64,000 bases of DNA from Antarctobacter aquimaris (GTDB taxonomy: Bacteria; Pseudomonadota; Alphaproteobacteria; Rhodobacterales; Rhodobacteraceae), in NCBI RefSeq assembly GCF_900184945.1, contig NZ_FXYF01000003.1:399869-463868 (forward strand), written 5' to 3'. A model generated the notes under the pieces. That model was not told the origin of the DNA, ran no database searches, and saw only the letters and a program-made list of their open reading frames with translations. Every line of letters begins with the position of its first letter. The first letter of the stretch is position 1. Both the position numbers and the translations under genes were made by a program. Of this stretch, positions 47,019 through 56,130 are shown piece by piece.

Positions 47019-48140
47019 ATGAATTCCACCAAGATCCTGCTGGCGACCACGGCGCTGACCCTGGCGGCAACCGGCGCCTTTGCCGAAAGCCATGGCAACA
47101 TGGCGATGGACATGACGCTGGTCAGCTGGGGCGGCGCCTACCAGGCGTCGCAGCAGAAGGCCTACGTCGAGCCCTACCTGGCGGCGAACGCCGGTGTCTC
47201 GGCCACCTGGGACGAAAGCTCGTCCGAGGCGGTGGCCAAGCTGCGCGCCATGAACGAAGCCAACAACATCACCTGGGACCTGGTCGACGTGGAGGCCGCC
47301 GACGCCATCCGCCTGTGCGACGAAGGCCTGGCGATGGAAGTCGACCACGACGAGATCCTGGCCGCCGCACCCGATGGCACCCCGGCCTCGGACGACTTTG
47401 GCGACCTGCTGGTGTCCGACTGCTTCATCCCGCAGATCGTCTTTTCGACCACCTTCGGCTACCGCACCGACCAGGTGCCTGCCGGTGTCGAGCCGCCGAC
47501 CGGTGCCTGCGACGTGTTCGACCTGGAAAAGTACCCGGGCAAGCGCGCGCTGAACAAGCAGCCGACCGCCAACATGGAATGGGCGCTGCTGTGCGACGGC
47601 GTGGCCTACGAGGACATCTACGACACGCTCGAGACCGACGAGGGCGTCGCCCGCGCCTTTGCCAAGCTGGACACCATCAAGGACCAGACCCTGTGGTGGT
47701 CTGCTTCGGCCGAGCCGATCCAGTGGCTTGCCGACGGCGAGGTCTTCATGGGCTCGGCCTACAACGGCCGCCTGTTCTCGGCCATCGTCGAGCAGAACCA
47801 GCCGATCGGCATGGCCTGGGAATGGCAGATGTTCGACATCGACGGCTGGGTGATCCCCGAGGGCCTGGCCGAAGACCGCCTGGCCCGCGTGATGGATTTC
47901 CTGGTGTTCGCGACCGACACGCAGCGCCTGGCCGACCAGGCCAAATACATCTCGTACGGGCCGGCGCGTGAAAGCTCGGCGCCGCTGGTGTCGACCCATG
48001 CCGACCTGGGCATCGAGATGGCACCGCACATGCCGACCGATCCGAGCAACGCGAAGAACACCTTCGTGAACAACTACAACTGGTGGGCAGACTACCGTGA
48101 CGACCTGGACGCCAAGTTCCAGGCCTGGATCGCGCAGTAA
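47019..48140 (+). CDS. ABC transporter substrate-binding protein, PotD/PotF type
   Basis: A 373-residue periplasmic binding protein. The signal peptide ends at ATGAFAES (about residue 22). The mature protein begins TLVSWGGAYQASQQKAYVEPY and has WSASAEPIQWLADGEV and MAWEWQMFDIDGW, typical of the spermidine/putrescine group. The ligand could be a polyamine or another small amine; the binding pocket was not analysed in detail. Confidence 0.92.
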   Translation: MNSTKILLATTALTLAATGAFAESHGNMAMDMTLVSWGGAYQASQQKAYVEPYLAANAGVSATWDESSSEAVAKLRAMNEANNITWDLVDVEAADAIRLCDEGLAMEVDHDEILAAAPDGTPASDDFGDLLVSDCFIPQIVFSTTFGYRTDQVPAGVEPPTGACDVFDLEKYPGKRALNKQPTANMEWALLCDGVAYEDIYDTLETDEGVARAFAKLDTIKDQTLWWSASAEPIQWLADGEVFMGSAYNGRLFSAIVEQNQPIGMAWEWQMFDIDGWVIPEGLAEDRLARVMDFLVFATDTQRLADQAKYISYGPARESSAPLVSTHADLGIEMAPHMPTDPSNAKNTFVNNYNWWADYRDDLDAKFQAWIAQ

Positions 48141-48251
48141 TCCGGCATCCGGGCGCGGGGTCAGAGCCGCGCCCGGCGCCATGGCACTGTCCGTGGCGGG
48201 CGACACCGCCCGCCACGGACCAACAAGACCCAAATGGGACAGGGACACGAC

Positions 48252-48857
48252 ATGCCCAAGGGCTACATCATCGGTCACATCACGGTGCACGATCCCGAGG
48301 CGTACAAGACGTACGTCGCGCGGGACACGCCGATCCTGCTGGGCCTCGGGGGGCGTTTCCTGGTGCGGGGCGGGCAGGCCGAGGTGGTCGAGGGCGCGGC
48401 CGAGGACCGGCACGTCGTCTTTGAATTCGACAGCTACGACAGGGCGCGGGCGGCCTACCACGATCCCGCCTACCAGGAGGTCGCGCAGATCCGCCGCGCC
48501 AGTGCCACAAGCACGATCATGGTGGCCGAGGGCAACGACGAGGCGCTGCCCGATCCGGCGGGCGCGGCCCCGCTGGGCTACCTGATCGCCCATGTCACGG
48601 TGCACGACCCCGACAGCTATGCGCCCTACGTGACAGGCAACACGCCGATCATGCGCGGCCATGGCGCGCGCTACATCGTGCGCGGCGGCCGGTCAGAGGT
48701 GCTGGAGGGCACGCTGGGCGCGCGGCACGTGGTGATCGCCTATCCCGGCTACGCGGCCGCAAAGGCGGCCTACCACGATCCTGCCTACCAGGAGGTCGCG
48801 CAGATCCGCCGCGACCATTCCGACGGAACCATCATTCTTGTGGAGGGTGCAGCATGA
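48252..48857 (+). CDS. Tandem DUF1330 domain protein
   Basis: A 201-residue protein made of two DUF1330 units of about 95 residues each (GYIIGHITVHDPEAY... and GYLIAHVTVHDPDSY..., both ending with AYHDPAYQEVAQIRR). DUF1330 proteins are dimeric ferredoxin-like folds; here the dimer is encoded as one chain. It lies between the binding protein and the first permease of an ABC operon, with ATGA overlap to the permease, so it may act on the transported compound. The substrate is unknown. Confidence 0.88.
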   Translation: MPKGYIIGHITVHDPEAYKTYVARDTPILLGLGGRFLVRGGQAEVVEGAAEDRHVVFEFDSYDRARAAYHDPAYQEVAQIRRASATSTIMVAEGNDEALPDPAGAAPLGYLIAHVTVHDPDSYAPYVTGNTPIMRGHGARYIVRGGRSEVLEGTLGARHVVIAYPGYAAAKAAYHDPAYQEVAQIRRDHSDGTIILVEGAA

Positions 48858-50515
48858 GCGACGCGACGAATTCGGGACCGACGAAGAAAGCCGGGCCGAT
48901 GCTCGCCGCCGACGGCACGCCGCTGAAGCGCAGCCTTGCACGGGCATTGCGGGCGCAGAAGATGCGGGCGCTGGCGCTGATCGCGCCGCTGCTGATCTTT
49001 GTGCTGGTGACCTTCATCGCGCCGATTGCCGACATGCTGTTCCGTTCGGTCGACGACAGCCAGGTCGGCACGGTCCACGGCACCATGCCGCTGACCGCGG
49101 AGGCGCTGAAGGACTGGGACTCGACCACCGGTGAGTTGCCCGGCCCCGCGGTGTTCGACGCCGCCTACACCGACCTGTTCCTGGCCGCCGAGCGCAAGCA
49201 GCACACGCGGGTCGGATCGCGTCTGAACTACGAGATGACCGGCGTGTCGTCGCTGTTCCGCAAGTCGGGGCGCGGGCTGGACGACATCGGCGAGGTCTAT
49301 CTCGACCAGTTCAAGGACCTGGACAAGGACTGGGACGAGGGCGAACCCTGGGCCGAGCTGATGGGCTCGGACGACTGGCTGGCCGAGATGAGGGCTTGGG
49401 AAAAGGACGACGACCTGCCGGCGTTCGAGCTGCGCGAGGGGATCGAGGACCTGTTGCCGCGCACGGCGGCGATCTACCGGACATTCGCCGATTTCCAGAT
49501 CGAGGAAGAGGAAAAGAGCCTGCTGAAGGAAGAGCCGTGGTCGATCGTCCACACCCGGCTCTACGAGGATCTCAAGGCCGGCGACATGTCCGCCTACGCG
49601 GGGCCGCGCGCCGAGATGCTGAAAGCCGCCGACGCGCTGGTCGACAGCGCCGATTTCAAGACCATCTCCGTCAAGGACGGCTTTGGCGAGATCGACAAGG
49701 GCTGGCTGGACTTCAAGCTGTGGCAGACGATCAAGGCCTACAGCCCGGCCTATACCTCGGGCTACTTCCTGAACGCCGTCGACATGCAGAAGACGCCGCA
49801 GGGCATCGAGATGCGCCCCGAGACCGAACAGATCTACGGATTGCTGTTCAAGCGCACCATGTTCATGTCGCTGATGATCACCTTCAGCTGCATCATGCTG
49901 GCCTACCCGGTGGCCTTCCTGCTGGCGAACCTGCCGATGCGCACCGCGAACCTGCTGATGATCCTGGTGCTGCTGCCGTTCTGGACCTCGCTGCTGGTGC
50001 GGACCTCGGCCTGGAAGGTGATGCTGCAACAGCAAGGGGTGATCAACGACACGCTGGTCTGGCTGGGGCTGGTGGCGGATGATGCGCGGCTGGTGATGAT
50101 CAACAACCAGCTGGGCACCATCATCGCGATGACCCACATCCTGCTGCCCTTCATGATCCTGCCGATGTATTCGGTGATGTCGACGATCCCGCCCTACTAC
50201 GTGCGCGCGGCGAAATCGCTGGGTGCGACGAACTGGACGGCCTTCTGGCGGGTCTATTTCCCGCAGTCGGTGCCGGGCATCGGCGCGGGCTCGATCCTCG
50301 TCTTCATCCTGGCCATCGGCTACTACATCACGCCGGAACTGGTGGGCGGCACGACGGGTACGTTCATCTCGAACCGGATCGCCTACCACATCTCGTCTTC
50401 GCTGAACTGGGGCCTGGCGGCCGCGCTGGGGACGATCCTGCTGGCGGCGGTGCTGATCCTCTACTGGGCCTACGACAAGATCGTCGGCATCGACAACGTC
50501 AAGCTCGGGGGCTGA
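48854..50515 (+). CDS. ABC transporter permease with long insertion
   Basis: A 553-residue PotB-like permease. The first membrane helix is about residues 37-62 (ALALIAPLLIFVLVTFIAPIADML). A soluble, highly acidic insertion of about 230 residues (about 70-325) follows before the next helices. Typical PotB proteins are about 280-300 residues without it. The C-terminal half has the EAA loop region (YYVRAAKSLGATNWTAFWRVYFPQS). The insertion presumably lies in the periplasm and may contact the binding protein. Confidence 0.9.
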   Translation: MSDATNSGPTKKAGPMLAADGTPLKRSLARALRAQKMRALALIAPLLIFVLVTFIAPIADMLFRSVDDSQVGTVHGTMPLTAEALKDWDSTTGELPGPAVFDAAYTDLFLAAERKQHTRVGSRLNYEMTGVSSLFRKSGRGLDDIGEVYLDQFKDLDKDWDEGEPWAELMGSDDWLAEMRAWEKDDDLPAFELREGIEDLLPRTAAIYRTFADFQIEEEEKSLLKEEPWSIVHTRLYEDLKAGDMSAYAGPRAEMLKAADALVDSADFKTISVKDGFGEIDKGWLDFKLWQTIKAYSPAYTSGYFLNAVDMQKTPQGIEMRPETEQIYGLLFKRTMFMSLMITFSCIMLAYPVAFLLANLPMRTANLLMILVLLPFWTSLLVRTSAWKVMLQQQGVINDTLVWLGLVADDARLVMINNQLGTIIAMTHILLPFMILPMYSVMSTIPPYYVRAAKSLGATNWTAFWRVYFPQSVPGIGAGSILVFILAIGYYITPELVGGTTGTFISNRIAYHISSSLNWGLAAALGTILLAAVLILYWAYDKIVGIDNVKLGG

Positions 50516-50518
50516 TCC

Positions 50519-50668
50519 ATGCCGTTGCAGGGAGAGCCGGGCGATCCGATGTGGACGGCCTATCGCCTCAACAACGACACCGAATTCCGGCCGCAGATGA
50601 TGCAGGCCGCCATCGACACGGCGCGGGCCCAGGCGGCCCGGCGCCCACAGATACCTCAGGAGCACTGA
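50519..50668 (+). CDS. Small ORF between the two permease genes
   Basis: A 49-codon frame, MPLQGEPGDPMWTAYRLNND to RRPQIPQEH. It starts 3 bases after the first permease stop with GGGGG upstream, and its stop is 3 bases before the second permease start. The protein is hydrophilic with no recognised domain. Position and coding-like composition favour a real gene; it was not recognised. Confidence 0.55.
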   Translation: MPLQGEPGDPMWTAYRLNNDTEFRPQMMQAAIDTARAQAARRPQIPQEH

Positions 50669-50671
50669 GCC

Positions 50672-51856
50672 ATGGCAGTCGAAACCGTAGCCGTCAAGAA
50701 GCCGATCTCCTTCGCCGCGCCGGTGGTGGGGGCCTCGGGCGCCTTTGCCGGGATATTCGTGGGCGCGGCCAACGGGTCGGTCCCGCTGGGGATCGTCGGT
50801 GGGTTTGTCCTGCTGGCGGTGATCACCCTGGTGCTGCTGAAGGTGCTGTCCCCCGGCCTGGAAAAGCCGGCGAAATGGGCGCTGATCGGGCTGATGGCGC
50901 TGGCCGGGCTGTTGTGGGCCGGAGCGCCGGGGCTGGTCGTCGGGGCGCTGTTCGGCTGGTTCTTTGGCTGGTTCGCCTACTGGATCGGGCTGGGGCGCTA
51001 CCGGGTGCCGCTGGCGCCCTACCTGACCGCGGGGCAGGTGCTGTGGCACTACGGTTTCCGCGTGCTCTGCGGCGCGATCTTTGTCTTTCTGATCACCCCG
51101 ATCCTGGTGGTGATGCCGCTGTCGTTCAACGCGCAGGACTTCTTTACCTTCACCCCCGAGATGCTGCGCTTTGATCCCGACGGCTACAGCCTCAAGCACT
51201 ACAGGGATTTCTTTTCCTCTTCGGAATGGCAGGGGGCGCTGCGCAACTCGCTGATCATCGCGCCGCTGGCGACGCTGCTGTCGGTCAGCTTTGGCACGCT
51301 CGCGGCGATCGGCCTGTCGTCCGAGCACGTGCCGTTTCGCCGGGCGATCATGGCGATCCTGATTTCGCCGATGATCGTGCCGCTGATCATCTCGGCCGCG
51401 GGGATGTATTTCTTCTACAGCCGGATCGGGTTGCAGGGGACGCTGATGGGCGTGGTGCTGGCGCATGCGGCGCTGGGCATCCCGTTCGTCATCATCACCG
51501 TGACGGCGACGCTGGTGGGGTTCGACCGCTCCTTGACCCGCGCGGCGGCGAACATGGGTGCGGACCCGGTCACCACCTTCTTTCGCGTGCAGATGCCGCT
51601 GATCCTGCCGGGGGTGATCTCGGGCGGGCTGTTCGCCTTCATCACCTCCTTTGACGAGGTGGTGGTGGTGATCTTTGTCGGCTCGGCCCGCCAGCAGACG
51701 CTGCCCTGGCAGATGTTCACCGGCCTGCGCGAACAGATCAGCCCGACGATCCTGGCCGTGGCGACGCTGCTGGTGGTGATCTCCATCGCGCTGCTGACGA
51801 CGGTCGAGATCCTGCGCCGCCGGTCCGAGCGGATGCGCGGCCTCAGCCCGGGCTGA
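50672..51856 (+). CDS. ABC transporter permease, PotC type, with N-terminal extension
   Basis: A 394-residue permease. The C-terminal about 270 residues match PotC/PotI (RNSLIIAPLATLLSVSFGTLAAIGLSS, EAA loop RAAANMGADPVTTFFRVQMPLI). About 115 residues at the N-terminus carry three or four extra hydrophobic segments absent from E. coli PotC. The start has AGGAG. It ends the operon; a hairpin at 51882-51914 follows. Confidence 0.92.
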   Translation: MAVETVAVKKPISFAAPVVGASGAFAGIFVGAANGSVPLGIVGGFVLLAVITLVLLKVLSPGLEKPAKWALIGLMALAGLLWAGAPGLVVGALFGWFFGWFAYWIGLGRYRVPLAPYLTAGQVLWHYGFRVLCGAIFVFLITPILVVMPLSFNAQDFFTFTPEMLRFDPDGYSLKHYRDFFSSSEWQGALRNSLIIAPLATLLSVSFGTLAAIGLSSEHVPFRRAIMAILISPMIVPLIISAAGMYFFYSRIGLQGTLMGVVLAHAALGIPFVIITVTATLVGFDRSLTRAAANMGADPVTTFFRVQMPLILPGVISGGLFAFITSFDEVVVVIFVGSARQQTLPWQMFTGLREQISPTILAVATLLVVISIALLTTVEILRRRSERMRGLSPG

Positions 51857-51881
51857 CCTGCCGGATTTTTCCGAAATATCC

Positions 51882-51914
51882 GAACGCCGCCGGACCGCAA
51901 TCCCGGCGGCGTTC
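51882..51914 (+). terminator. Hairpin after the transporter operon
   Basis: A 12-base stem, GAACGCCGCCGG (51882-51893) with CCGGCGGCGTTC (51903-51914). Only a short T-run (CTTTC) follows, so it may be a weak terminator. Confidence 0.55.
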
Positions 51915-51965
51915 AGCTTTCGCAAAGGGGTTTGGCCCTAGTGTCGCGGCAACGAGGAGTCGCGC

Positions 51966-53207
51966 ATGTCAGAGCTAAGTCCGGAATTTGCCGCCAGCGC
52001 CGCGGGATCAGAGCAGGTTTTCAAGCTGTCGGAGACGTTTTATTCGCGCACCGATGCGCGCGGCGTGATCCTGGCCGGCAACGACGTGTTCCAGCGGGTC
52101 GCGGGGCATGACTGGGACCGGCTGATCGGCGCCCCGCACAAGCTGATCCGCCATCCCGACATGCCCAAGGGCGTGTTCCACCTGATGTGGGAGCGCATCA
52201 AGCAGGGCAAGCCGACCGGCGCCTACATCAAGAACCGCCGCGCCTGCGGGCGGTTCTACTGGGTCTTCGCGCTCGTCTCGCCAACCGGGGAGGGCTATAT
52301 CTCGACCCGGATCAAGCCGACCTCGCCGCTGCGCGATGCCGTCGAGGAACAGTATGCCGCGCTGCTCAGGCGCGAACAGGACGAGGGGCTGACCCCGGCG
52401 CAGAGCGCCGCCGCGCTGGAAACCTGGGTGCGCGACCGGGGCTTTGGCAGCTACGACACCTTCCAGAGCCACGCGCTCGCCTCCGAATTCGAGGCCCGCG
52501 CGCGGCAGCTGGGACTGCCGCTGGACCCGATGCTGAAACGCTTTGTCGACATGTCCCGCGCCATCGCCCAGGTCTCGGACGAGACCGGCTGCATGACCGA
52601 GGCTTTCAAGTCGATCCGCACCGTGCCGATGAACATGCGCATCATCGCCTCGCGGCTGGAGAATGCCGGCGGGCCGATCAGTGCCATTTCGGTCAACTAC
52701 AGCCAGATGCTGGAAGAGATGACCGCCTGGGTGGGCAAGTTCATCGAGGGGGGCGATTGCGTCTTTGCCCAGATCCGCGACGCCATCCTCACCGGCCAGT
52801 TCCTGGCCTTCTCCGAGGCGGTGGAACAGGAGATGATGGCCAGTTTCCGCAAGCCGGGGGACAGCTATCCCGACAGCGTGGACCTGGCGCGGGAGACCGC
52901 CGAGGTCAGCGGCCACGCCACCCGCTTTCACGAACAGACCGTCACCTCGCTGCGCGCGGTACAGCGCGGGGCACAGCGGTTTGCCGGCAGCGTGCTGGAC
53001 ATGAAGCGCTATGTCACCGGGCTCAGTTCGACGCGGATGATGTGCAAGATCGAAAGTGCCACGCTGTCGAGCTCGGGCACCGCGCTGAGCGGGATCGTCG
53101 AACAGCTGGACAACTGCCAGGACGAGATCGAGGCGCGGCTGGCCCGGATCGAGGAGTTGAACGCCGTGATCCAGAACAACACCGCGATGCTGCGCTCGAT
53201 GATGTGA
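51966..53207 (+). CDS. Aer-type PAS protein with degenerate chemoreceptor tip (1)
   Basis: A 413-residue soluble protein. An N-terminal PAS domain (about 18-120) has the Aer signature LIRHPDMPKGVF; Arg62, His63 and Asp65 match FAD-contacting positions of E. coli Aer, suggesting redox or oxygen sensing. A long helical region contains PMNMRIIASRLENAGGPIS at about 221-239, which looks like a diverged version of the chemoreceptor signalling tip. There are no membrane helices and no HAMP or methylation sites I can identify. It is a tandem paralogue of the next gene. Confidence 0.82.
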   Translation: MSELSPEFAASAAGSEQVFKLSETFYSRTDARGVILAGNDVFQRVAGHDWDRLIGAPHKLIRHPDMPKGVFHLMWERIKQGKPTGAYIKNRRACGRFYWVFALVSPTGEGYISTRIKPTSPLRDAVEEQYAALLRREQDEGLTPAQSAAALETWVRDRGFGSYDTFQSHALASEFEARARQLGLPLDPMLKRFVDMSRAIAQVSDETGCMTEAFKSIRTVPMNMRIIASRLENAGGPISAISVNYSQMLEEMTAWVGKFIEGGDCVFAQIRDAILTGQFLAFSEAVEQEMMASFRKPGDSYPDSVDLARETAEVSGHATRFHEQTVTSLRAVQRGAQRFAGSVLDMKRYVTGLSSTRMMCKIESATLSSSGTALSGIVEQLDNCQDEIEARLARIEELNAVIQNNTAMLRSMM

Positions 53208-53256
53208 CGCCGCCCGGACGGATATCGCGCGGCCCCCGGCCCCAGCAGGAGCACCC

Positions 53257-54522
53257 ATGACCCAACCGACCCCCAGCTTTACCGCGGACAGCAGCTATGC
53301 CGGTTCGGAAGCGACGTTCCACCTGTCCGAGCTGTTCTATTCGCGCACCGATCCGCGCGGCGTCATCAAGGCCGGCAACTGCGTGTTCCAGCGCGTCGCC
53401 GGCTACGAGTGGGAGGAGATGCTGGGCGCGCCGCACAAGCTGATCCGCCACCCGGACATGCCCAAGGGCGTGTTCCAGCTGCTCTGGGACCGCCTGAAAG
53501 CCGGCAAGCCGACCGGCGCCTACGTCAAGAACCGCTGCAAGTCCGGGCGCTACTACTGGGTCTTTGCGCTGATCGCCCCGGCCGAGGGCGGCTACATCTC
53601 GACCCGGCTGAAGCCCAGTTCCGAGCTGTTCGGCACCGTCTCCGCGCTCTACGCGGACCTGTTGCAGCGCGAGAAATCCGAAGGCCTGTCGCCGCGCGAC
53701 AGCGCCGAGGCGCTTCAGGCCGCCATCAAGGCCAGGGGGTTTTCCACCTACGACGCCTTTCAGAGCCACGCGCTGGCCACCGAATACGCGTCGCGCGCCC
53801 AGCAGACCGGCGGCGAGATCGACGCGCTGCAACGCAGGTTCCGCGACATGGCCGGGGCGATCGCCCAGGTCGGGGTCGAGACGACGGACATGACCGAGGC
53901 GTTCAAGGCGATCCGCACGGTGCCGATGAACATGCGCATCATCGCCTCGCGGCTGGAGAATGCCGGCGGGCCGATCAGCGCGATTTCGGTCAACTACAGC
54001 CAGATGCTGGAGGAGATGACCACCTGGGTCAGGACCTTTGTCGACGGCGAGGCCTGCGTCTTTGCCCGCATCCGCGATGCCATCCTCAAGGGGCAGTTCC
54101 TGAGCTTTTCCACCGCGCTCGAGTCCGAGATGATCGCCGGTTTCGGCACCCGTGCCGCGGCCTGCCCGGAGCGGATCGACGTCGATGCCGAGATCGCCGA
54201 GATCGAGTCGCATCGCCGGACGTTCCTCGAGGAGACGGCGACCTCGCTCGACAGCGTGGAGGCCGAGGCCAAGCGGTTTGCCCGCAGCGTGCTGGACATG
54301 AAGCGCTATGTCACCGGGCTCAGCTCGACCCGCATGATGTGCAAGATCGAAAGCGCGGCGCTGTCGAACTCGGGCACCGCGCTGGTGGGCATCGTCGAAC
54401 AGCTGGATGCCTGCCAGAAGGAAATCGAGCAGCGGCTGGCGCGGATGGTGGAGCTGAACGCGGTCATCCAGGGCAACACCGCGCAATTGCGGTCGATGCT
54501 CCGGGGCCGCCGCGCGGCGTGA
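53257..54522 (+). CDS. Aer-type PAS protein with degenerate chemoreceptor tip (2)
   Basis: A 421-residue close paralogue of the preceding gene (same LIRHPDMPKGVF, KNR, STRLKP and PMNMRIIASRLENAGG segments). It differs mainly in the linker and some loops. Both lack transmembrane segments, so they are predicted cytoplasmic sensors. No cheA or cheW gene is in the window, so the output pathway is unknown. Confidence 0.82.
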   Translation: MTQPTPSFTADSSYAGSEATFHLSELFYSRTDPRGVIKAGNCVFQRVAGYEWEEMLGAPHKLIRHPDMPKGVFQLLWDRLKAGKPTGAYVKNRCKSGRYYWVFALIAPAEGGYISTRLKPSSELFGTVSALYADLLQREKSEGLSPRDSAEALQAAIKARGFSTYDAFQSHALATEYASRAQQTGGEIDALQRRFRDMAGAIAQVGVETTDMTEAFKAIRTVPMNMRIIASRLENAGGPISAISVNYSQMLEEMTTWVRTFVDGEACVFARIRDAILKGQFLSFSTALESEMIAGFGTRAAACPERIDVDAEIAEIESHRRTFLEETATSLDSVEAEAKRFARSVLDMKRYVTGLSSTRMMCKIESAALSNSGTALVGIVEQLDACQKEIEQRLARMVELNAVIQGNTAQLRSMLRGRRAA

Positions 54523-54572
54523 CCCCGGCCTGATGCCGGGGGTGGTCCGTCGCGCGGGCGGCGCGGCGGACC
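54523..54572. terminator. Two hairpins between convergent genes
   Basis: CCCCGGC-CTGAT-GCCGGGG (54523-54541), then GGTCCGTCGCGC with GCGCGGCGGACC (54544-54572, one G/T pair), between the PAS gene and convergent ilvE. Confidence 0.6.
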
Positions 54573-54586
54573 CCGGTCCGGTCCGC

Positions 54587-55459
54587 TCAGCTGCGGACCA
54601 GCTTTTCGTAGCTTTGTGAGATGTCGCGCGTCAGCGCGCCGACCTCGAAGTTGAAGCTGCCGATCTGGCCGACGGGCGTGACCTCGGCGGCGGTGCCGGT
54701 CAGCCAGCACTGCTCAAAGCCTTCCATCTCCTCGGGCATGATGTGGCGTTCGTGCACCTTGATCTGCTTGTCCTGCAACATGCCGATCACGGTCTGGCGG
54801 GTCAGCCCGTTGAGGAAGCAGTCCGGCTTGGGCGTGTGGACCTCGCCGTCCTTGACGAAGAAGATGTTGGCGCCGGTCGCCTCGGCCACGTAGCCGCGGT
54901 AATCCATGAACAGCGCGTCGGAACAGCCCTTGGCCTCGGCCGCGTGTTTCGACGTGGTGCAGATCATGTAGAGGCCGGCGGCCTTGGCATGCACGGGGAT
55001 CGTCTCGGGCGAGGGGCGCTTCCACTTGGAGATGTCGAGCTTGGCGCCCTTCATCTTGGCATCGCCGTAGTAGTTGCCCCAGGACCAGGCCGCGACCGCC
55101 ATCCGCACCGGGTTGCGCGCCGAGGCGACACCCATGTCCGGACCCGCGCCGCGCCAGGCCACCGCCCGCACGTAGGCGTCGGTCAGGCCGTTGGCCGCCA
55201 GCACCGCCTGCTTGGCGGCCTCGATCTCGTCCACGGTATAGGGGATCTCGAAGTCCAGTTCGCGGGCGGAGAAATGCAGCCGCTCGGAATGCTTGCGCGA
55301 CAGGAAGATCTTGCCGTTGTAGCAGCGTTCGCCCTCGAAGACGGAGCTGGCATAGTGCAGCGCGTGGCTCAGTACATGTACATTCGCCGCCCGCCAGTCC
55401 ACCAGCTGGCCATCCAGCCAGATCTTGCCGTCGCGGTCGTCATACGCTCCATCTGCCAT
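54587..55459 (-). CDS. ilvE: Branched-chain amino acid aminotransferase
   Basis: A 290-residue class IV aminotransferase that makes valine, leucine and isoleucine from their 2-oxo acids. The PLP lysine is Lys159 in HAKAAGLYM; the signature EATGANIFFVKDG and the C-terminal LTGTAAEVTPV are present. The start at 55459 (MADGAYDDRDGKIW) has AGGGAGAG; an open upstream stretch to 55603 lacks conservation. Confidence 0.94.
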   Translation of the reverse strand: MADGAYDDRDGKIWLDGQLVDWRAANVHVLSHALHYASSVFEGERCYNGKIFLSRKHSERLHFSARELDFEIPYTVDEIEAAKQAVLAANGLTDAYVRAVAWRGAGPDMGVASARNPVRMAVAAWSWGNYYGDAKMKGAKLDISKWKRPSPETIPVHAKAAGLYMICTTSKHAAEAKGCSDALFMDYRGYVAEATGANIFFVKDGEVHTPKPDCFLNGLTRQTVIGMLQDKQIKVHERHIMPEEMEGFEQCWLTGTAAEVTPVGQIGSFNFEVGALTRDISQSYEKLVRS

Positions 55460-55626
55460 CTCGTCTCTCCCTTGCGTGCAGCAGGCCAGTTTTCCGAAAG
55501 TTGCGCCAAAAACGTCCGGGGCGGACATAATATTGCGCCAAATCTGCGACTCGCTACCAGTTTGATCTTGGAATGTCAACAAGGCTGACTTAAAATGGGG
55601 CAAATCGGAAGGGGATACGGGCGAAG

Positions 55627-56130
55627 ATGTCAGAGGGGCGCGGCACGCAGGGCGAGACCCTGCTCTACCTTACGGACGAACAGCTGCGCCAGGGCGCGGA
55701 GGCGATGTTCTTTGCCTACCGGGGCTTTACCGCTGACCCGGACCGCATCCTGGGCGGGCTCAGCTATGGCCGGGCGCACCATCGGGCGCTGCACTTCATT
55801 CATGGCGCGCCGGGCACCACGGTCAACAACCTGCTGACCATCCTCGGCGTGACCAAGCAATCGCTGAACCGGGTGCTGCGCACGCTGATCGAGGACGGGC
55901 TGGTGGAGAGCCGTGTCGGGCGGGTCGACAAGCGCGAGCGGCACCTGTACCTGACACAGGCGGGCGAGGACCTCGAGCGCCGGCTGTCGGACGCGCAGCG
56001 CCTGCGCATGCGCGCGGCCTACCGCGAGGCGGGCCCCGAGGCGGTGGCGGGCTTTCGCCGGGTGCTGGAGGCGATGATGGACCCGGAGTTGCGCCGGCAG
56101 TACCACAAGCTGAGGGAGGGCCGGGGATGA
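55627..56130 (+). CDS. petP: MarR-family regulator, PetP-like
   Basis: A 167-residue MarR regulator with a winged helix (VNNLLTILGVTKQSLNRVLRTLIEDGLV, then RVDKRERHLYLTQAG). It overlaps an OmpR-type regulator gene by 4 bases. The pair matches the petP-petR arrangement first described in Rhodobacter capsulatus; PetP/PetR were reported to be needed for growth and cytochrome bc1 expression (recalled). The name is by gene order and family. Confidence 0.85.
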   Translation: MSEGRGTQGETLLYLTDEQLRQGAEAMFFAYRGFTADPDRILGGLSYGRAHHRALHFIHGAPGTTVNNLLTILGVTKQSLNRVLRTLIEDGLVESRVGRVDKRERHLYLTQAGEDLERRLSDAQRLRMRAAYREAGPEAVAGFRRVLEAMMDPELRRQYHKLREGRG

